Source of the DNA: Psychrobacter sp. P2G3
GTDB lineage: Bacteria > Pseudomonadota > Gammaproteobacteria > Pseudomonadales > Moraxellaceae
Assembly: GCF_001593285.1 (NCBI RefSeq)
Contig: NZ_CP012529.1
Span: 1,860,001-1,924,000 of the forward strand
Length of the DNA stretch: 64,000 nt
Direction of reading: 5' to 3'
In this document: positions 43,229 through 53,204 of the stretch, one piece after another
Numbering within the stretch: the first letter of the stretch is position 1
Layout of the letters: each line of letters opens with the position of its first letter
Notes under the pieces: generated by a model
Databases searched by the model: none
What the model saw: only the letters and a program-made list of their open reading frames with translations
Told to the model about the DNA's origin: nothing
Position numbers and translations under genes: made by a program

Positions 43229-46225
43229 TCAACGATTAGGTACTGTCAAACGCTGACCACGTTGTAACATAGTATCTGCCGAGATTTTATTCATATCAGC
43301 AAGCTCTTGAGTTGAGACTCCATATTTACGTGCCAGCCCAATTAGACTATCGCCAGAGCCAACCGTATATCTAACTGTCGCCTTAGGCAATTTGATTGTC
43401 TGTCCACGCTGTAACTGAGCATTAGTCGCTAGGTTATTAGTTGCCGCTAAGTCTTCTACTGAAATACCAGAACGGCGCGCTAGAGCGATCAAACCATCAC
43501 CTGACTGTACTTTGTAATTCTCAGTGTTACCAAGTTTTTTGCCAGTACTGGTGCTACTGCTGCTAGAAGCGGCACTACTACTGTTACTAGAGGTACTGAC
43601 ACTACCGCCACTAGCAGGAATAGTAATAGTGCGACCAAGTATCAAGTTTGAAGTCGTACTCAGACCATTCGCTGAGGCCAAGTCACTGACACCGATATTG
43701 TAGCGGCTGGCAACGCCCGTTAAACTATCTCCAGATTGTACTTTGTAGCTTATTGGCTGATCATTTAACTGACGATTCACTTCTGCCTTAGATACTGGTA
43801 CTTTAATCGTCTGACCGCGTTGCAAGCGAGCTCTAGCATCAAAGTTACTATTAACTGCTGCAACTTCTTCTGCACTTACGCCGATGCTATTAGCAATCCC
43901 AATTAACGTCTCACCTGACTTTACGGTATAGCGACTAGTAGGGGTTGAGCTGCTAGCACTACTATTTGTACTTGTGCTACTAGAGTTGTTGCTAGCAGAA
44001 GTAAAGTCAACACTGGCAGGTATTTTCAACGTCTGACCCACGTATAACGAGTCTGTCGTGCGTATCCCATTGAGGCTAGCTAGAACATCAGTTGAGATAT
44101 TAAATTGACGTGCTAAGGCAATCAAACCATCACCAGATTTAACTTTATAGTTCTTAGTTGCAGTGGTAGATTTACTAGGCTTAGAAGACGGCGCAGCAGG
44201 TGTGCTAGTCGGCGCTGTTACTTTACCGGGTATCAACCATAGCTTCTGCCCTCTCATTAAGTCAGAACGGCTACTTAAATTATTGTAACTTGCTAGCTGT
44301 GTCACGGATAAACCAAAACGATTAGCCGTACCGATGAGCGTATCGCCTGACTGCACTACATAGCTGTCTGGCTGGCTTTCAGTCGTTATATTAGCACTAC
44401 TTAATGGCTCAATAGTCTTCGCATTATATAAATACAGGGTGCTACCAGACAATAGCTTTGCCTTGGCATCTATTTGATTCCACTCAGTGATATCGCGCCA
44501 GCTTACCCCAGCACGACTAGCAATATTCGATAAGGTATCACCACGTTTTACAGTATAAGTGGTACGTGTGCCTTGAGGTTTTGGCTTACTCACTGGCGTT
44601 TTTGCAAAGCTAAGTTTTTTCTCTTCCCCACTCGCTTCTAAGATAGACTGCTGAGTCTGTACCGCTGATAGATTGATATTACCGTCAGCATTGATTACAT
44701 TGGTTTCAGTCGTTTTAGTTCGAATCTGATTGGCAATGAAATCACGCTCTTCTTTACTAAGAGGCGGCTCTTGAACAATGGTATTATTTTGTGTAATTTG
44801 AGCTGAAGTAGTTGGCAAGCTATTACTGCTTTGTAGCTCAGCATTAATCTTGCTGGTCTCTTTACTAGTAATAGGTGGTTCATTACGGATAGATGAGTTG
44901 CTGTTATATCCAGAGCTGCTAGTCGAGGTCAGCGTTGGCGAAATATAACTGGTTGTTTGCTGTGGCACGCTAGCAGTGGCAGCATAATCAGCCAAACCGC
45001 TACCAGTAGAAGGTAATGATGAGCTGGTGTACGGCTTGCCATTATAGCTTGGCGTCGTAGTGGTACTGCTTGAGCTACTCGTACTGCTTGAAGCAAGTAT
45101 ATTACCTGTACCATTCCCTCTCAACGATATCAGCTTAGCATCAAGGTTGGTATTAACATCATTAGGAATAATAATACGCTGCGGGCCTGATGAATCGATA
45201 CGTCCTGACGTTAGCGCAGTATTCAATCTTTCTAGTTCGTCATAACTAACCCCAGTAACTTGGGCTACTTCAGCCAAGCTTACGCCGTAGTTAACTGGCA
45301 CACTGCGAAAATGCTGACGGTTGGCAATGGCGGGTAAATAAACACCATATTGCTCAGGCTTAGCAACGATTTCGGCAACAGCCAAAAAACGCGGTACATA
45401 GTTCATGGTTTCAGTAGGCAGTCTGAGTGACCAGTAGTCAGTTGGTAATCCGTTTGCCGCATTGGCATCAATTGCCCTTTGCACACGACCAGGACCAGCA
45501 TTGTAAGCGGCTAATGCTAACTCCCAACTACCAAACTGATTATGTAACGCTGTCAAGAAGTCATAAGCTGCACGTGTTGATTCAATGACATCACGACGAC
45601 CATCGTAGGTGCTACTTTGATTCAGACCATAGATACGACCAGTACTTGGAATAAACTGCCACAAGCCTGCTGCTGCTGCACTACTTGTACCACTTGGATC
45701 ATAGGAGCTTTCGATGACTGGCAGCAAAGCAAGCTCAGTGGGAATATTACGGCGCTCAGCTTCACGTACCGTATGATAAATATAACGACTTGCACGCGCA
45801 GTTAAGCGGTTTAGATAGTCTTGTCTGCTGGTAAACCAACTTTTCTGTCCTTCAATCCGTTGGTTATAGATAGGCTGACCACCATTCATACGATAACCAG
45901 CACGCAAGCGATTCCATAAATCACCGTACTGTTGAATAGCAAGTTTGTTATCTTCCACCATCGTCATGTCAGTAGCTTCTAATAAGTCCGCCAACTCATC
46001 TAAGCTCTCTGCATCCAAAAATGCAGTCGAGTAATCATCACTTGTGGTTGGCCGAGCAGCTCCAGACTGATTAGCTGGACGCTTAGTCACAACAGGCGAG
46101 CTATTGGTAGCGCCTGTACCTTTCACTGCTGACGTATTACTACATGCGCTAATAAGCAAAGTCGACACCGCAAGCGTCAGTGGTAAAGCAATAAATGAGC
46201 GGGATTTTAATGACACAGTAGACAT
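43229..46225 (-). CDS. mltD: MltD-like lytic transglycosylase with seven LysM domains
   Basis: A 998-residue lipoprotein: signal with lipobox LISAC near residue 28. The SLT domain has LALLPVIESSYDPSGTSSAA (catalytic Glu near 167), AAGLWQFIPSTGRIYGLNQS and ALAAYNAGPGRVQRAI. A degenerate LysM-like segment (VNYGVSLAEVAQVTGVSYDE) follows. Then, after a Ser/Thr-rich linker, seven LysM repeats start at about residues 552, 620, 689, 762, 823, 900 and 948 (e.g. YTVKRGDTLSNIASRAG, YVVQSGDTLIGTANRFG, YKVKSGDGLIALARQFN, YTVGSGDSLIGLARKYG). E. coli MltD is 452 residues with two LysM. LysM binds glycan strands, so this enzyme should bind peptidoglycan strongly. Confidence 0.93.
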   Translation of the reverse strand: MSTVSLKSRSFIALPLTLAVSTLLISACSNTSAVKGTGATNSSPVVTKRPANQSGAARPTTSDDYSTAFLDAESLDELADLLEATDMTMVEDNKLAIQQYGDLWNRLRAGYRMNGGQPIYNQRIEGQKSWFTSRQDYLNRLTARASRYIYHTVREAERRNIPTELALLPVIESSYDPSGTSSAAAAGLWQFIPSTGRIYGLNQSSTYDGRRDVIESTRAAYDFLTALHNQFGSWELALAAYNAGPGRVQRAIDANAANGLPTDYWSLRLPTETMNYVPRFLAVAEIVAKPEQYGVYLPAIANRQHFRSVPVNYGVSLAEVAQVTGVSYDELERLNTALTSGRIDSSGPQRIIIPNDVNTNLDAKLISLRGNGTGNILASSSTSSSSSTTTTPSYNGKPYTSSSLPSTGSGLADYAATASVPQQTTSYISPTLTSTSSSGYNSNSSIRNEPPITSKETSKINAELQSSNSLPTTSAQITQNNTIVQEPPLSKEERDFIANQIRTKTTETNVINADGNINLSAVQTQQSILEASGEEKKLSFAKTPVSKPKPQGTRTTYTVKRGDTLSNIASRAGVSWRDITEWNQIDAKAKLLSGSTLYLYNAKTIEPLSSANITTESQPDSYVVQSGDTLIGTANRFGLSVTQLASYNNLSSRSDLMRGQKLWLIPGKVTAPTSTPAAPSSKPSKSTTATKNYKVKSGDGLIALARQFNISTDVLASLNGIRTTDSLYVGQTLKIPASVDFTSASNNSSSTSTNSSASSSTPTSRYTVKSGETLIGIANSIGVSAEEVAAVNSNFDARARLQRGQTIKVPVSKAEVNRQLNDQPISYKVQSGDSLTGVASRYNIGVSDLASANGLSTTSNLILGRTITIPASGGSVSTSSNSSSAASSSSSTSTGKKLGNTENYKVQSGDGLIALARRSGISVEDLAATNNLATNAQLQRGQTIKLPKATVRYTVGSGDSLIGLARKYGVSTQELADMNKISADTMLQRGQRLTVPNR

Positions 46226-46524
46226 GATGATAGAATTTTCCTAACGACAAAAAGTGATAAAAATAAAGTTAATCGACAGTATAGTATGCAATGCAAACCA
46301 AAAACTATACTTCTGTAGAAGATTGTCTATAAAATTTAGAATAATACGGTTAGATGTCTTATTTTTGGCTATATTTTTAGCGCTTACACTTTACTAGTGA
46401 CGGTAATCACTAGTGACAATAACTGGCTTATTAAACAGTTTTTCAGCTAACGAATGCTAGTTGAATAATTACCTAGCCATTATTTACTGTAATAAATTAA
46501 CAGCTATTTTAATAGATGATTACT
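46226..46524. other. Intergenic region with a short palindrome
   Basis: About 300 bp upstream of the MltD-like gene. ACTAGTGA (46393-46400) and TCACTAGT (46407-46414) form an 8-bp inverted repeat with a 6-base spacer, a possible operator or small hairpin. No gene. Confidence 0.4.
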
Positions 46525-47019
46525 TCAATCAATAGTTACCTGTGATACTGCACGTAATAACACAGCATTCCCAGTAGATAAAGTAAGCGTAACTCTTGAT
46601 GTGGTCACAAACGAAACGTTTTTGCCGTCTTTTACCCAACTCTCAACCGTCTTAACGTTTGCTTTAGCTTGTGAGCCAGTAGTGACAATGTTATCAACGC
46701 TGATATCATAGCGATAGTTTGAAGTTTGATTCCAACTATCTTGCAGTAATTTTAAGTAAGCATTTTTGTCAAGGCTAGTAGATTTTCCTTTTCTAGATAA
46801 TGAAATCAATGCATCATCAGACACTAGGGTAGCAACTTGGTTGATGCTTTTATTATTAGCAGCTAATTTCATTGCAGCTGCATAGTTCTGCACCAAGCCT
46901 TCACTCATCGTTGCTGCTTGGGCATTAATAGCAACCGTACCAACTACAGCCGCTAGCGTAGCTACGCTAGCACTTTTAATAACTAGAGCTAATAGCCCTT
47001 TATTCCATAATCGTTTCAT
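46525..47019 (-). CDS. Secreted NTF2-like / SnoaL-type protein of unknown function
   Basis: A 164-residue exported protein with a long signal peptide ending near AINAQA (about residue 35). The mature domain has EGLVQNYAAAMKLAANNKSI, VATLVSDDALISLSRKGKST, KNAYLKLLQDSWNQTSNYRY and QAKANVKTVESWVKDGKNVS, a pattern of helix, LVSDDA and cone-like beta sheet typical of NTF2-like proteins. The substrate or partner is unknown. Monocistronic, with intergenic regions on both sides. Confidence 0.68.
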   Translation of the reverse strand: MKRLWNKGLLALVIKSASVATLAAVVGTVAINAQAATMSEGLVQNYAAAMKLAANNKSINQVATLVSDDALISLSRKGKSTSLDKNAYLKLLQDSWNQTSNYRYDISVDNIVTTGSQAKANVKTVESWVKDGKNVSFVTTSRVTLTLSTGNAVLLRAVSQVTID

Positions 47020-47383
47020 TGTGATCCTTAGCGGTATCTCTTTTATTATCTAGTTTTTGTTAAGTAGATCTATTCTATTGATATTTTTATAATCGAATGA
47101 ACTGTTTGACATATCAACTTTGATATATCGGCATAGTCATTATCTATACTTATTTGACGTCGTACCTGGTAAGAAATAATAGGTTGCCATGACAAGCTAC
47201 ACAGTACAGTTAATCCACTACTCAAAGTCAATTTAAGCTTTTTAAGAGGCAGTTTTAGCCTAGCATTAAATCCTCACACCCATGTAACGTCATGTGTAAT
47301 TATTGCGTGCATACCTGCCTATTCTCCTACTACATATAGCCAATAACTTTTTTCAAAAACTTTCAGTAGCTTATCAATGAGTT
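47020..47383. other. Intergenic region
   Basis: 364 bp between two minus-strand genes. No gene, clear terminator or long repeat recognised; the T-rich end suggests only the promoter of the downstream secreted protein. Confidence 0.4.
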
Positions 47384-48784
47384 TTAAGGTTTCGTATTAT
47401 CATCTATCGTCTGTTCATCATCGTTAAGCTTCATGCCCAAACGCTCTACTCGTCTGTCCATCATTTGTCGTGCTAATGCTTGCATATCTTCAACACGATC
47501 TATCTCATCGACAATCTCAAGCCCTAATAAAGTCTCGAAGACATCCTCTAAAGTCACTAGACCTTTAACCTCACCATATTCGCCTACCGTGATTGCAATA
47601 TGAATACGGTTTTTTAGCATTAATTCTAATAAATCGAATAGCTTCATTTTTGAGAATACAAAAGTAATCTCGCGTTGAAACTGCGTTAACGGCTTATGCA
47701 TAGCATGATTGACTTTCGCTAACAACATATCTGTTTTTAATACAAAACCAGTAATATTATCTAGATCACCATCATAAATAGGTAACCGCGAAAAAGTCAG
47801 TTTTGGACGATCAGCCAGTACTTCGGCGACTGTTTTGTTCTGCTCAAACGCCAGCATCACCGAACGCGGTGTCATGATATCTTCGACTTTAATCGCGCCA
47901 AACGCGAGTAAATTACGAATGATTCGTGATTCTAATGGATCGATTTGACCTGATTCTTCGCCAATACTAGCAAGAGCTGCAAACTCGCGACGACTAAAGA
48001 CATGAGTCTCTTTACCGCGCACAAGCAATTTGGTCAAACGCTCTGAGAACCAAATGAGAGGATATAGAAGAAGAATAATACCACGTACAAAGTAAGCCAC
48101 CATACCGCTTAACTGACGCCAATATACTGTTCCTAATGTTTTTGGAATAATCTCAGATAAAAACAAGATTGCCAAAGTCATAATCGTAGAAAACAGTCCA
48201 AACCATGCGCTACCAAAGACAATCGTTGCCTGTGCACCAGCGCCAATCGAACCTAATGTGTGTGCTACAGTATTCAACGTCAAAATAGCCGCTAGCGATT
48301 GATCAATATTATCAATCTTCAGACGTCTTAGCATATTTGCTTTTTTGGGATTGCTTTCTTCAACATCAGCAATATATGAAGGGGTCATACTGAGTAATGC
48401 TGACTCTGCTAAGGAGCAGACAAATGACACACCAATGGCAATAGCAACAAAAAGTATTAACAGGGCAATGCTTGCAGCAGTTGGATCAGCGACGGCCGAA
48501 GCTTCAACAGCCAATGCCGAATGAGGTAAAAAAACCATTGGTACAGCTATCAGCGCTGATAAACCAAATGCGGACTTATTGCTAGGACATGTGTAATCAT
48601 GTGTCGTCGGGGGAGGTTCAGCAGACGCTTCTTTACGATAAGCGCGCGGACGACATAGACGAGGTATAAACGAAAAAGTGGTGAACAAGTTAGGTAACCT
48701 AAACAAAAAAAAGAATGAAAAAGGATAAAATACAATGAGTTTTATTGCTAGTAAATATAATGACTGGTAGCGGTTAGCTCTCAT
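47384..48784 (-). CDS. CNNM (DUF21)/CBS-domain membrane protein of the CorC/HlyC group
   Basis: A 466-residue protein. The N-terminal 90 residues include a possible signal (ALIAVPMVFLPHSALA). Then comes a DUF21 transmembrane domain (LLILFVAIAIGVSFVCSLAE, LTLNTVAHTLGSIGAGAQAT, LFLSEIIPKTLGTVYWRQL) and a CBS pair (VEDIMTPRSVMLAFEQNKTV; HIAITVGEYGEVKGLVTLED). DUF21-CBS proteins transport or regulate Mg2+/Co2+ efflux. The chain ends shortly after the CBS pair, so the C-terminal CorC_HlyC domain of many relatives is lacking. The start is uncertain: MRANRYQS has no good ribosome site, so the true start may be further inside. Confidence 0.83.
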   Translation of the reverse strand: MRANRYQSLYLLAIKLIVFYPFSFFFLFRLPNLFTTFSFIPRLCRPRAYRKEASAEPPPTTHDYTCPSNKSAFGLSALIAVPMVFLPHSALAVEASAVADPTAASIALLILFVAIAIGVSFVCSLAESALLSMTPSYIADVEESNPKKANMLRRLKIDNIDQSLAAILTLNTVAHTLGSIGAGAQATIVFGSAWFGLFSTIMTLAILFLSEIIPKTLGTVYWRQLSGMVAYFVRGIILLLYPLIWFSERLTKLLVRGKETHVFSRREFAALASIGEESGQIDPLESRIIRNLLAFGAIKVEDIMTPRSVMLAFEQNKTVAEVLADRPKLTFSRLPIYDGDLDNITGFVLKTDMLLAKVNHAMHKPLTQFQREITFVFSKMKLFDLLELMLKNRIHIAITVGEYGEVKGLVTLEDVFETLLGLEIVDEIDRVEDMQALARQMMDRRVERLGMKLNDDEQTIDDNTKP

Positions 48785-49200
48785 CTAATAAAAATAGCAC
48801 TGTGTAATAGAGCTACAAACCAGCTACTATCAGCATTAACAAGAAACATAATCAACAATTTGATATTAGCACCGATGCTTATATTTAACAATAAAATGTC
48901 ATACTATCTACCTGTCTAGAAAAAATCCATTATAAATAAAAAGTTGTGCGATTAGCATGGCTATTCATGGTGTTAAACAGATGTAACTTCAATATCTGGT
49001 TACGTAATATAGTCTTATATACAGCCGCTTTTATTTTTATAGATAATGCTTTAAAAGGATTGTCGTAATAGATATCGGCTGCTAGTATGCCAGTGCGCCA
49101 AGGAAAATACACTCATCCCATGATTAACAGTTACCAAGCTTGGGATTTTTTGTTACTATGCGTTTAATTTTACTATTATCTATAATTTATTGAGAGAGAT
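48785..49200. other. Divergent intergenic region
   Basis: 416 bp between the divergent CNNM-type gene and yajC. AGAGAGAT gives a ribosome site just before yajC. No gene or clear repeat recognised; a 60-codon minus-strand frame here has no support. Confidence 0.45.
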
Positions 49201-49479
49201 ATGGAAGCATTTGGTCAAATATTATTACCAGTCGCCTTTTTTGCTATTTTTTACTTTTTAGTGATCCGTCCACAGTCTAAACGTACCAAAGAACATCGTG
49301 CCATGGTAAATGCTTTGACCGTTGGTAGCGAAGTGATTTTTGCTGGCGGACTTATGGGTCGTATCAAAGGCCTTGAAGGCGACTACGCTATTGTAAGCTT
49401 AAACAACAATACCGACATTAAAGTACAGCGCGCTTCTGTTATTTCAGTATTGCCTACAGGTACTATAGAGAGCGTATAA
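49201..49479 (+). CDS. yajC: Preprotein translocase subunit YajC
   Basis: A 92-residue small membrane protein. One transmembrane helix (ILLPVAFFAIFYFLVIRPQS, about 7-26) ends in the FLVIRPQSKR motif, followed by the cytosolic domain HRAMVNALTVGSEVIFAGGL and KGLEGDYAIVSLNNNTDIKV. YajC associates with SecDF at the translocon. secD follows after 345 bp, a wider gap than usual, with a hairpin between them, so coupling may be loose. Confidence 0.93.
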   Translation: MEAFGQILLPVAFFAIFYFLVIRPQSKRTKEHRAMVNALTVGSEVIFAGGLMGRIKGLEGDYAIVSLNNNTDIKVQRASVISVLPTGTIESV

Positions 49480-49541
49480 ATGTTAATGGTAAAGCTTCAC
49501 GCCTAACATTCATTATCTTAGTATCAACCAGTATATTGATA

Positions 49542-49573
49542 AAAATGGCCGTTAACGTTTTACGGTCATTTTC
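49542..49573 (+). terminator. Probable yajC terminator
   Basis: AAAATGGCCGT and ACGGTCATTTT pair over 11 positions with one G-U, ending in TTTTCT, about 60 bases after yajC. It may reduce read-through into secD. The remaining yajC-secD gap (49480-49824) shows no gene. Confidence 0.55.
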
Positions 49574-49824
49574 TGCTACTAGATTGTCAAATTAGTTACC
49601 TAACTGACTGACGATAGCGGACTTACCTTCTATCGTATATATTACGATTCATAGTGTAGTCGTTTTATGATGCTTAGCTTTACGTTCTCTTATCATAGCG
49701 GATGATCTCAATGGTGAATGATTACTCATACTAATTGCGGTAGTTATCCATTGTAATCACGAACGTCCCATCTGCTGACTTGTGGCCTGCGTCGCCAGTA
49801 CTTTATCAACTTAAAGAAGTGATT

Positions 49825-51702
49825 ATGCAATATCCCGCTTGGAAATACTTACTCATTACCGTCGTGCTGATCATTGCTGGTCTGTATGCTGCTCCCAACC
49901 TTTATCCTGATGAACCTGCTGTGCAGATTACTAGTGCTGCAGCGGGTACTCAGCTATCTGAAGGCATTTTGACCGAGTCAGAAAGCCTGCTAAAAGAAGC
50001 TGGTATAAGCTACCATGATGGCACTTTTGAGGGCAACAGCGCACTGGTACGCTTAGACAATCCAGTCTCTCAGCTCAAAGCACAAGAAGTCCTAAAGAAA
50101 AATCTTAGCGATGATTATGTGGTTGCGCTTAACTTAGCACAAACAACACCGCAGTGGCTCCGTGATATCGGCGCAAAGCCGATGAAGCTGGGTCTAGATC
50201 TACGTGGCGGGGTACGTTTCGTTCTAGAAGTGGATATGGACAAAGCCTTAGAGCAGCGTCTGACCAGTGCGAGTCGTGACGTGCGCCGTGAGCTAAGGGC
50301 CGAGCGTGTCGCAGTCAAAGGCATTAAAACTGAGGCTCAAGGTATCATATTGCATTTTGCTGATACCGACGCGCGTAACCGTGCGCAAAATGTTTTACAA
50401 GGCTCAATGGGGTTGAATTTTAGTTTGCAGTCCTCTATCGATGACCAAGGCCCTGCGCTAATCATGGCATATAACGATGCGACGCTGGATGAGATTAATA
50501 GCTATGCAGTTAATCAAAACTTAACGACCCTACGCAACCGTATTGCTGAGCTTGGCGTTACCGAAGCCTTAGTACAGTCACAAGGTGCTAGCCGTATCGT
50601 TGTCGAGTTACCTGGTGTACAGGATACCGCTGAAGCCAAACGTGTACTTGGTCGTACTGCAAACCTTGAGTTCCGCCTAGTCGCTAAAGACAGCGAAAAC
50701 TTCATGGGTGGTATACCTCCTGCTGGTACTGAATCGTTCCCGTTCGAAACGCTTGATGGTCCGCCAGTATTACTAGAGCGTCAAGCTATCGTCACTGGTG
50801 ATAAGGTCACCAATGCCCAGACCAGTCTTGATGAAAGCGGTCGCCCTGAGGTCAATATCACTTTAGATAGCGCTGGCGGGAAGCTCATGCAAAACGCTAC
50901 CCGTACTGCTGTTGGTGACCAAATGGCGGTATTGTTTATTGAAAATAAGCAAAGAATCACTTACGAAGAAGACCCTACTACTGGTGAATCTGTCGAAGTA
51001 CGCACTCCTTATGCTGAGACCAAAGTCATTAACCGCGCTAATATTCAAGCGGTATTAGGCTCATCATTCCGTATTACAGGGCTTGATAGTAATGCTGAAG
51101 CTGCTGAGCTTGCACTACTATTACGTTCAGGAGCACTGGCTGCACCGATGTATTTCGTTGAAGAACGGACGATTGGACCTTCATTAGGTCAAGAAAACAT
51201 TGCTAAAGGTCTGTTTTCTACTCAGGTCGGATATCTATTAGTATTCGCCTTTATGATTATTTTTTATCGCTTGTTTGGGGTAATTGCCAACGTAGCGCTA
51301 GCAGTTAACGTCATCATTATCATCGCGATTATGTCAATTTTAGGCTCATCGCTTACTTTACCGGGTATTGCTGGCGTGGTCTTGACCATCGGTATGGCGG
51401 TAGATGCCAATGTACTAATCTTTGAGCGAATCCGAGAGGAGCTGGCGAACGGGGTGCGGCCAAAATCTGCAATCGTAGCAGGCTTCGACCGTGCTTTTAG
51501 TAGTATTTTCGATGCCAACATCACCACGTTGTTGGTCGCATTTATCTTATTTGCGATTGGTACTGGTCCGATTAAAGGCTTTGCGATTACTTTAGCTATT
51601 GGTATCGTCAGCTCGCTGTTTACCGCGATTTTGGTAACACGTGCACTGGTACAAATTGCTTATGGTAAGCGTAAATCTATCAAACGTTTGAGCATCGGCT
51701 AG
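49825..51702 (+). CDS. secD: Protein translocase subunit SecD
   Basis: A 625-residue translocase subunit. An N-terminal helix (YLLITVVLIIAGLYAAPNLY) is followed by the periplasmic P1 domain, with KLGLDLRGGVRFVLEVDMDK near its start and IAELGVTEALVQSQGASRIV and VELPGVQDTAEAKRVLGRTA within. The RND-type membrane domain has AGVVLTIGMAVDANVLIFER and later helices. SecDF pulls proteins out of the channel using the proton gradient. The start at 49825 (MQYPAWKYL) has AAAGAAGTG upstream; an in-frame TTG at 49780 is less likely. secF follows with 9 bp between. Confidence 0.95.
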   Translation: MQYPAWKYLLITVVLIIAGLYAAPNLYPDEPAVQITSAAAGTQLSEGILTESESLLKEAGISYHDGTFEGNSALVRLDNPVSQLKAQEVLKKNLSDDYVVALNLAQTTPQWLRDIGAKPMKLGLDLRGGVRFVLEVDMDKALEQRLTSASRDVRRELRAERVAVKGIKTEAQGIILHFADTDARNRAQNVLQGSMGLNFSLQSSIDDQGPALIMAYNDATLDEINSYAVNQNLTTLRNRIAELGVTEALVQSQGASRIVVELPGVQDTAEAKRVLGRTANLEFRLVAKDSENFMGGIPPAGTESFPFETLDGPPVLLERQAIVTGDKVTNAQTSLDESGRPEVNITLDSAGGKLMQNATRTAVGDQMAVLFIENKQRITYEEDPTTGESVEVRTPYAETKVINRANIQAVLGSSFRITGLDSNAEAAELALLLRSGALAAPMYFVEERTIGPSLGQENIAKGLFSTQVGYLLVFAFMIIFYRLFGVIANVALAVNVIIIIAIMSILGSSLTLPGIAGVVLTIGMAVDANVLIFERIREELANGVRPKSAIVAGFDRAFSSIFDANITTLLVAFILFAIGTGPIKGFAITLAIGIVSSLFTAILVTRALVQIAYGKRKSIKRLSIG

Positions 51703-51711
51703 GAGAATAAC

Positions 51712-52995
51712 ATGGCGATTGAACAGAATAATCCCCCAAAGAATGACAACACGCCGACATCTAGCAGCTCAGGTGGCGGTGCAGGTGACAGTCCTAACGA
51801 AAACAACAAGCGTCGTCGCCGTAACAAGCCACGCCGTGATGGTAAAGGTAGCAATACCCAAGCTAATAATCCTACGACTGCAAAAACTGGCAAAGATAAG
51901 TCTCGTCGTAGTGGACAAGGCACTAAAGATAATCAGGCATTGAGCACCCAAGCATCTAACGCTGCTGTTGATAACGATCATAACCACCTGATTGATAGTG
52001 CTGCTGATGACGCTGCTGTAAAAGAAGGCGGCATTAAAGCGGTTGGTAATCAGCGCATTATTCCATTTATGAAGATAGAAAAGCCTATGGCAATTTTATC
52101 TCTATTGATGGTGATTGGTAGTATCATTGCGATTGCTGTGAATGGACTTAACTTAGGTTTAGACTTTACTGGCGGGGTTTCAGCAGACGTGCGTTATGAG
52201 CAGCCTGCGGAGCAAGTCGAAGTCGTACAAGCGCTGGCTGATAATGGTTTTGATGATGCTGTCGTACAGTATCTAGGCACCCGTCAAGAGCTATTAGTAC
52301 GTTTGCCACCACAATCTGATAATATTGACGGACTAAGCGCAAGTCTGACTCAAGCACTAGCCCTACCCAATAATAATGCTGATATCAGTAACGTTAATAT
52401 TATCGGTAGCCAAGTCGGTAATGAGGTGTACTTAAACTCAGTAATGGCTTTAGTGCTGGCACTGGTTTGTATGCTTGGTTATGTGGCCCTACGCTTCCAA
52501 TTTAAGCTATCGCTTGGCGCAGTAATGTCATTATTTCATGATGCTATCGTCACCATCGGTGTCTTTGCATTATTCGGCTTTCCATTCGACTTAACCGTAT
52601 TAGCAGCTATCTTGGCATTGATTGGCTATTCATTGAACGATACTATTGTCGTCTATGACCGTATTCGTGAAAACTTCCGCCGTGTCCGTGGCATCAGTCC
52701 TTATCAGACGGTTGATCTGTCATTAACAGAGACCCTGCGTCGTACTATTATGACTATTTCAACGGTATTGTTAGTTGTATTAGCAATGATGTTCTTGGGC
52801 GGTGATGGATTGTATTGGTTCTCAGTAGCACTATTCATTGGTCTACTTGCTGGTACTTATTCATCAACCTATATCGCAAGCTCTATCCCTCTTCGAATGG
52901 GTCTATCACGCGATGATTTCATCGTTAAAGTGAAGCCTGAGTTTGAGGAAGAGATTGTTACTTTCAATGACCCAAAGATGTTTGAACAAGATTAA
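51712..52995 (+). CDS. secF: Protein translocase subunit SecF with basic N-terminal extension
   Basis: A 427-residue protein. The SecF core starts near residue 120: IPFMKIEKPMAILSLLMVIG, then NLGLDFTGGVSADVRY (P1 domain), and ILALIGYSLNDTIVVYDRIR with LRRTIMTISTVLLVVLAMMF in the RND membrane domain. It pairs with SecD. The first 115 residues are extra relative to typical SecF (E. coli is 323 residues): PTSSSSGGGAGDSPNENNKR then a basic stretch RRRRNKPRRDGKG and an acidic/Ala part. AGGAGAATAAC is a good ribosome site for this start. Confidence 0.95.
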   Translation: MAIEQNNPPKNDNTPTSSSSGGGAGDSPNENNKRRRRNKPRRDGKGSNTQANNPTTAKTGKDKSRRSGQGTKDNQALSTQASNAAVDNDHNHLIDSAADDAAVKEGGIKAVGNQRIIPFMKIEKPMAILSLLMVIGSIIAIAVNGLNLGLDFTGGVSADVRYEQPAEQVEVVQALADNGFDDAVVQYLGTRQELLVRLPPQSDNIDGLSASLTQALALPNNNADISNVNIIGSQVGNEVYLNSVMALVLALVCMLGYVALRFQFKLSLGAVMSLFHDAIVTIGVFALFGFPFDLTVLAAILALIGYSLNDTIVVYDRIRENFRRVRGISPYQTVDLSLTETLRRTIMTISTVLLVVLAMMFLGGDGLYWFSVALFIGLLAGTYSSTYIASSIPLRMGLSRDDFIVKVKPEFEEEIVTFNDPKMFEQD

Positions 52996-53070
52996 TCTTA
53001 AAAAGTTGTTTGGATAATGCTGACTTTTAACAATAGCAGCATTGTCCTAAACATAACTAAAGCATTGAAT

Positions 53071-53098
53071 AAAAGCACCTATTAGTTAGGTGCTTTTA
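53071..53098 (+). terminator. secF terminator
   Basis: AAAAGCACCTA and TTAGGTGCTTTT form an 11-bp stem with short loop, about 75-105 bases after secF, with following T-rich sequence. Confidence 0.85.
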
Positions 53099-53204
53099 TC
53101 TTTATATAATTACCAAATATATCGAATAGTACAAGCTCATCCCGCACCTATGCAATACACTGACGGGTACTATCATCTGTGTTTTATGCACAAGCGATCA
53201 TTTT

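Noticed and set aside
48930..49112. 60-codon minus-strand frame upstream of yajC
   Set aside because: No ribosome site or family likeness and it would occupy the yajC promoter region.
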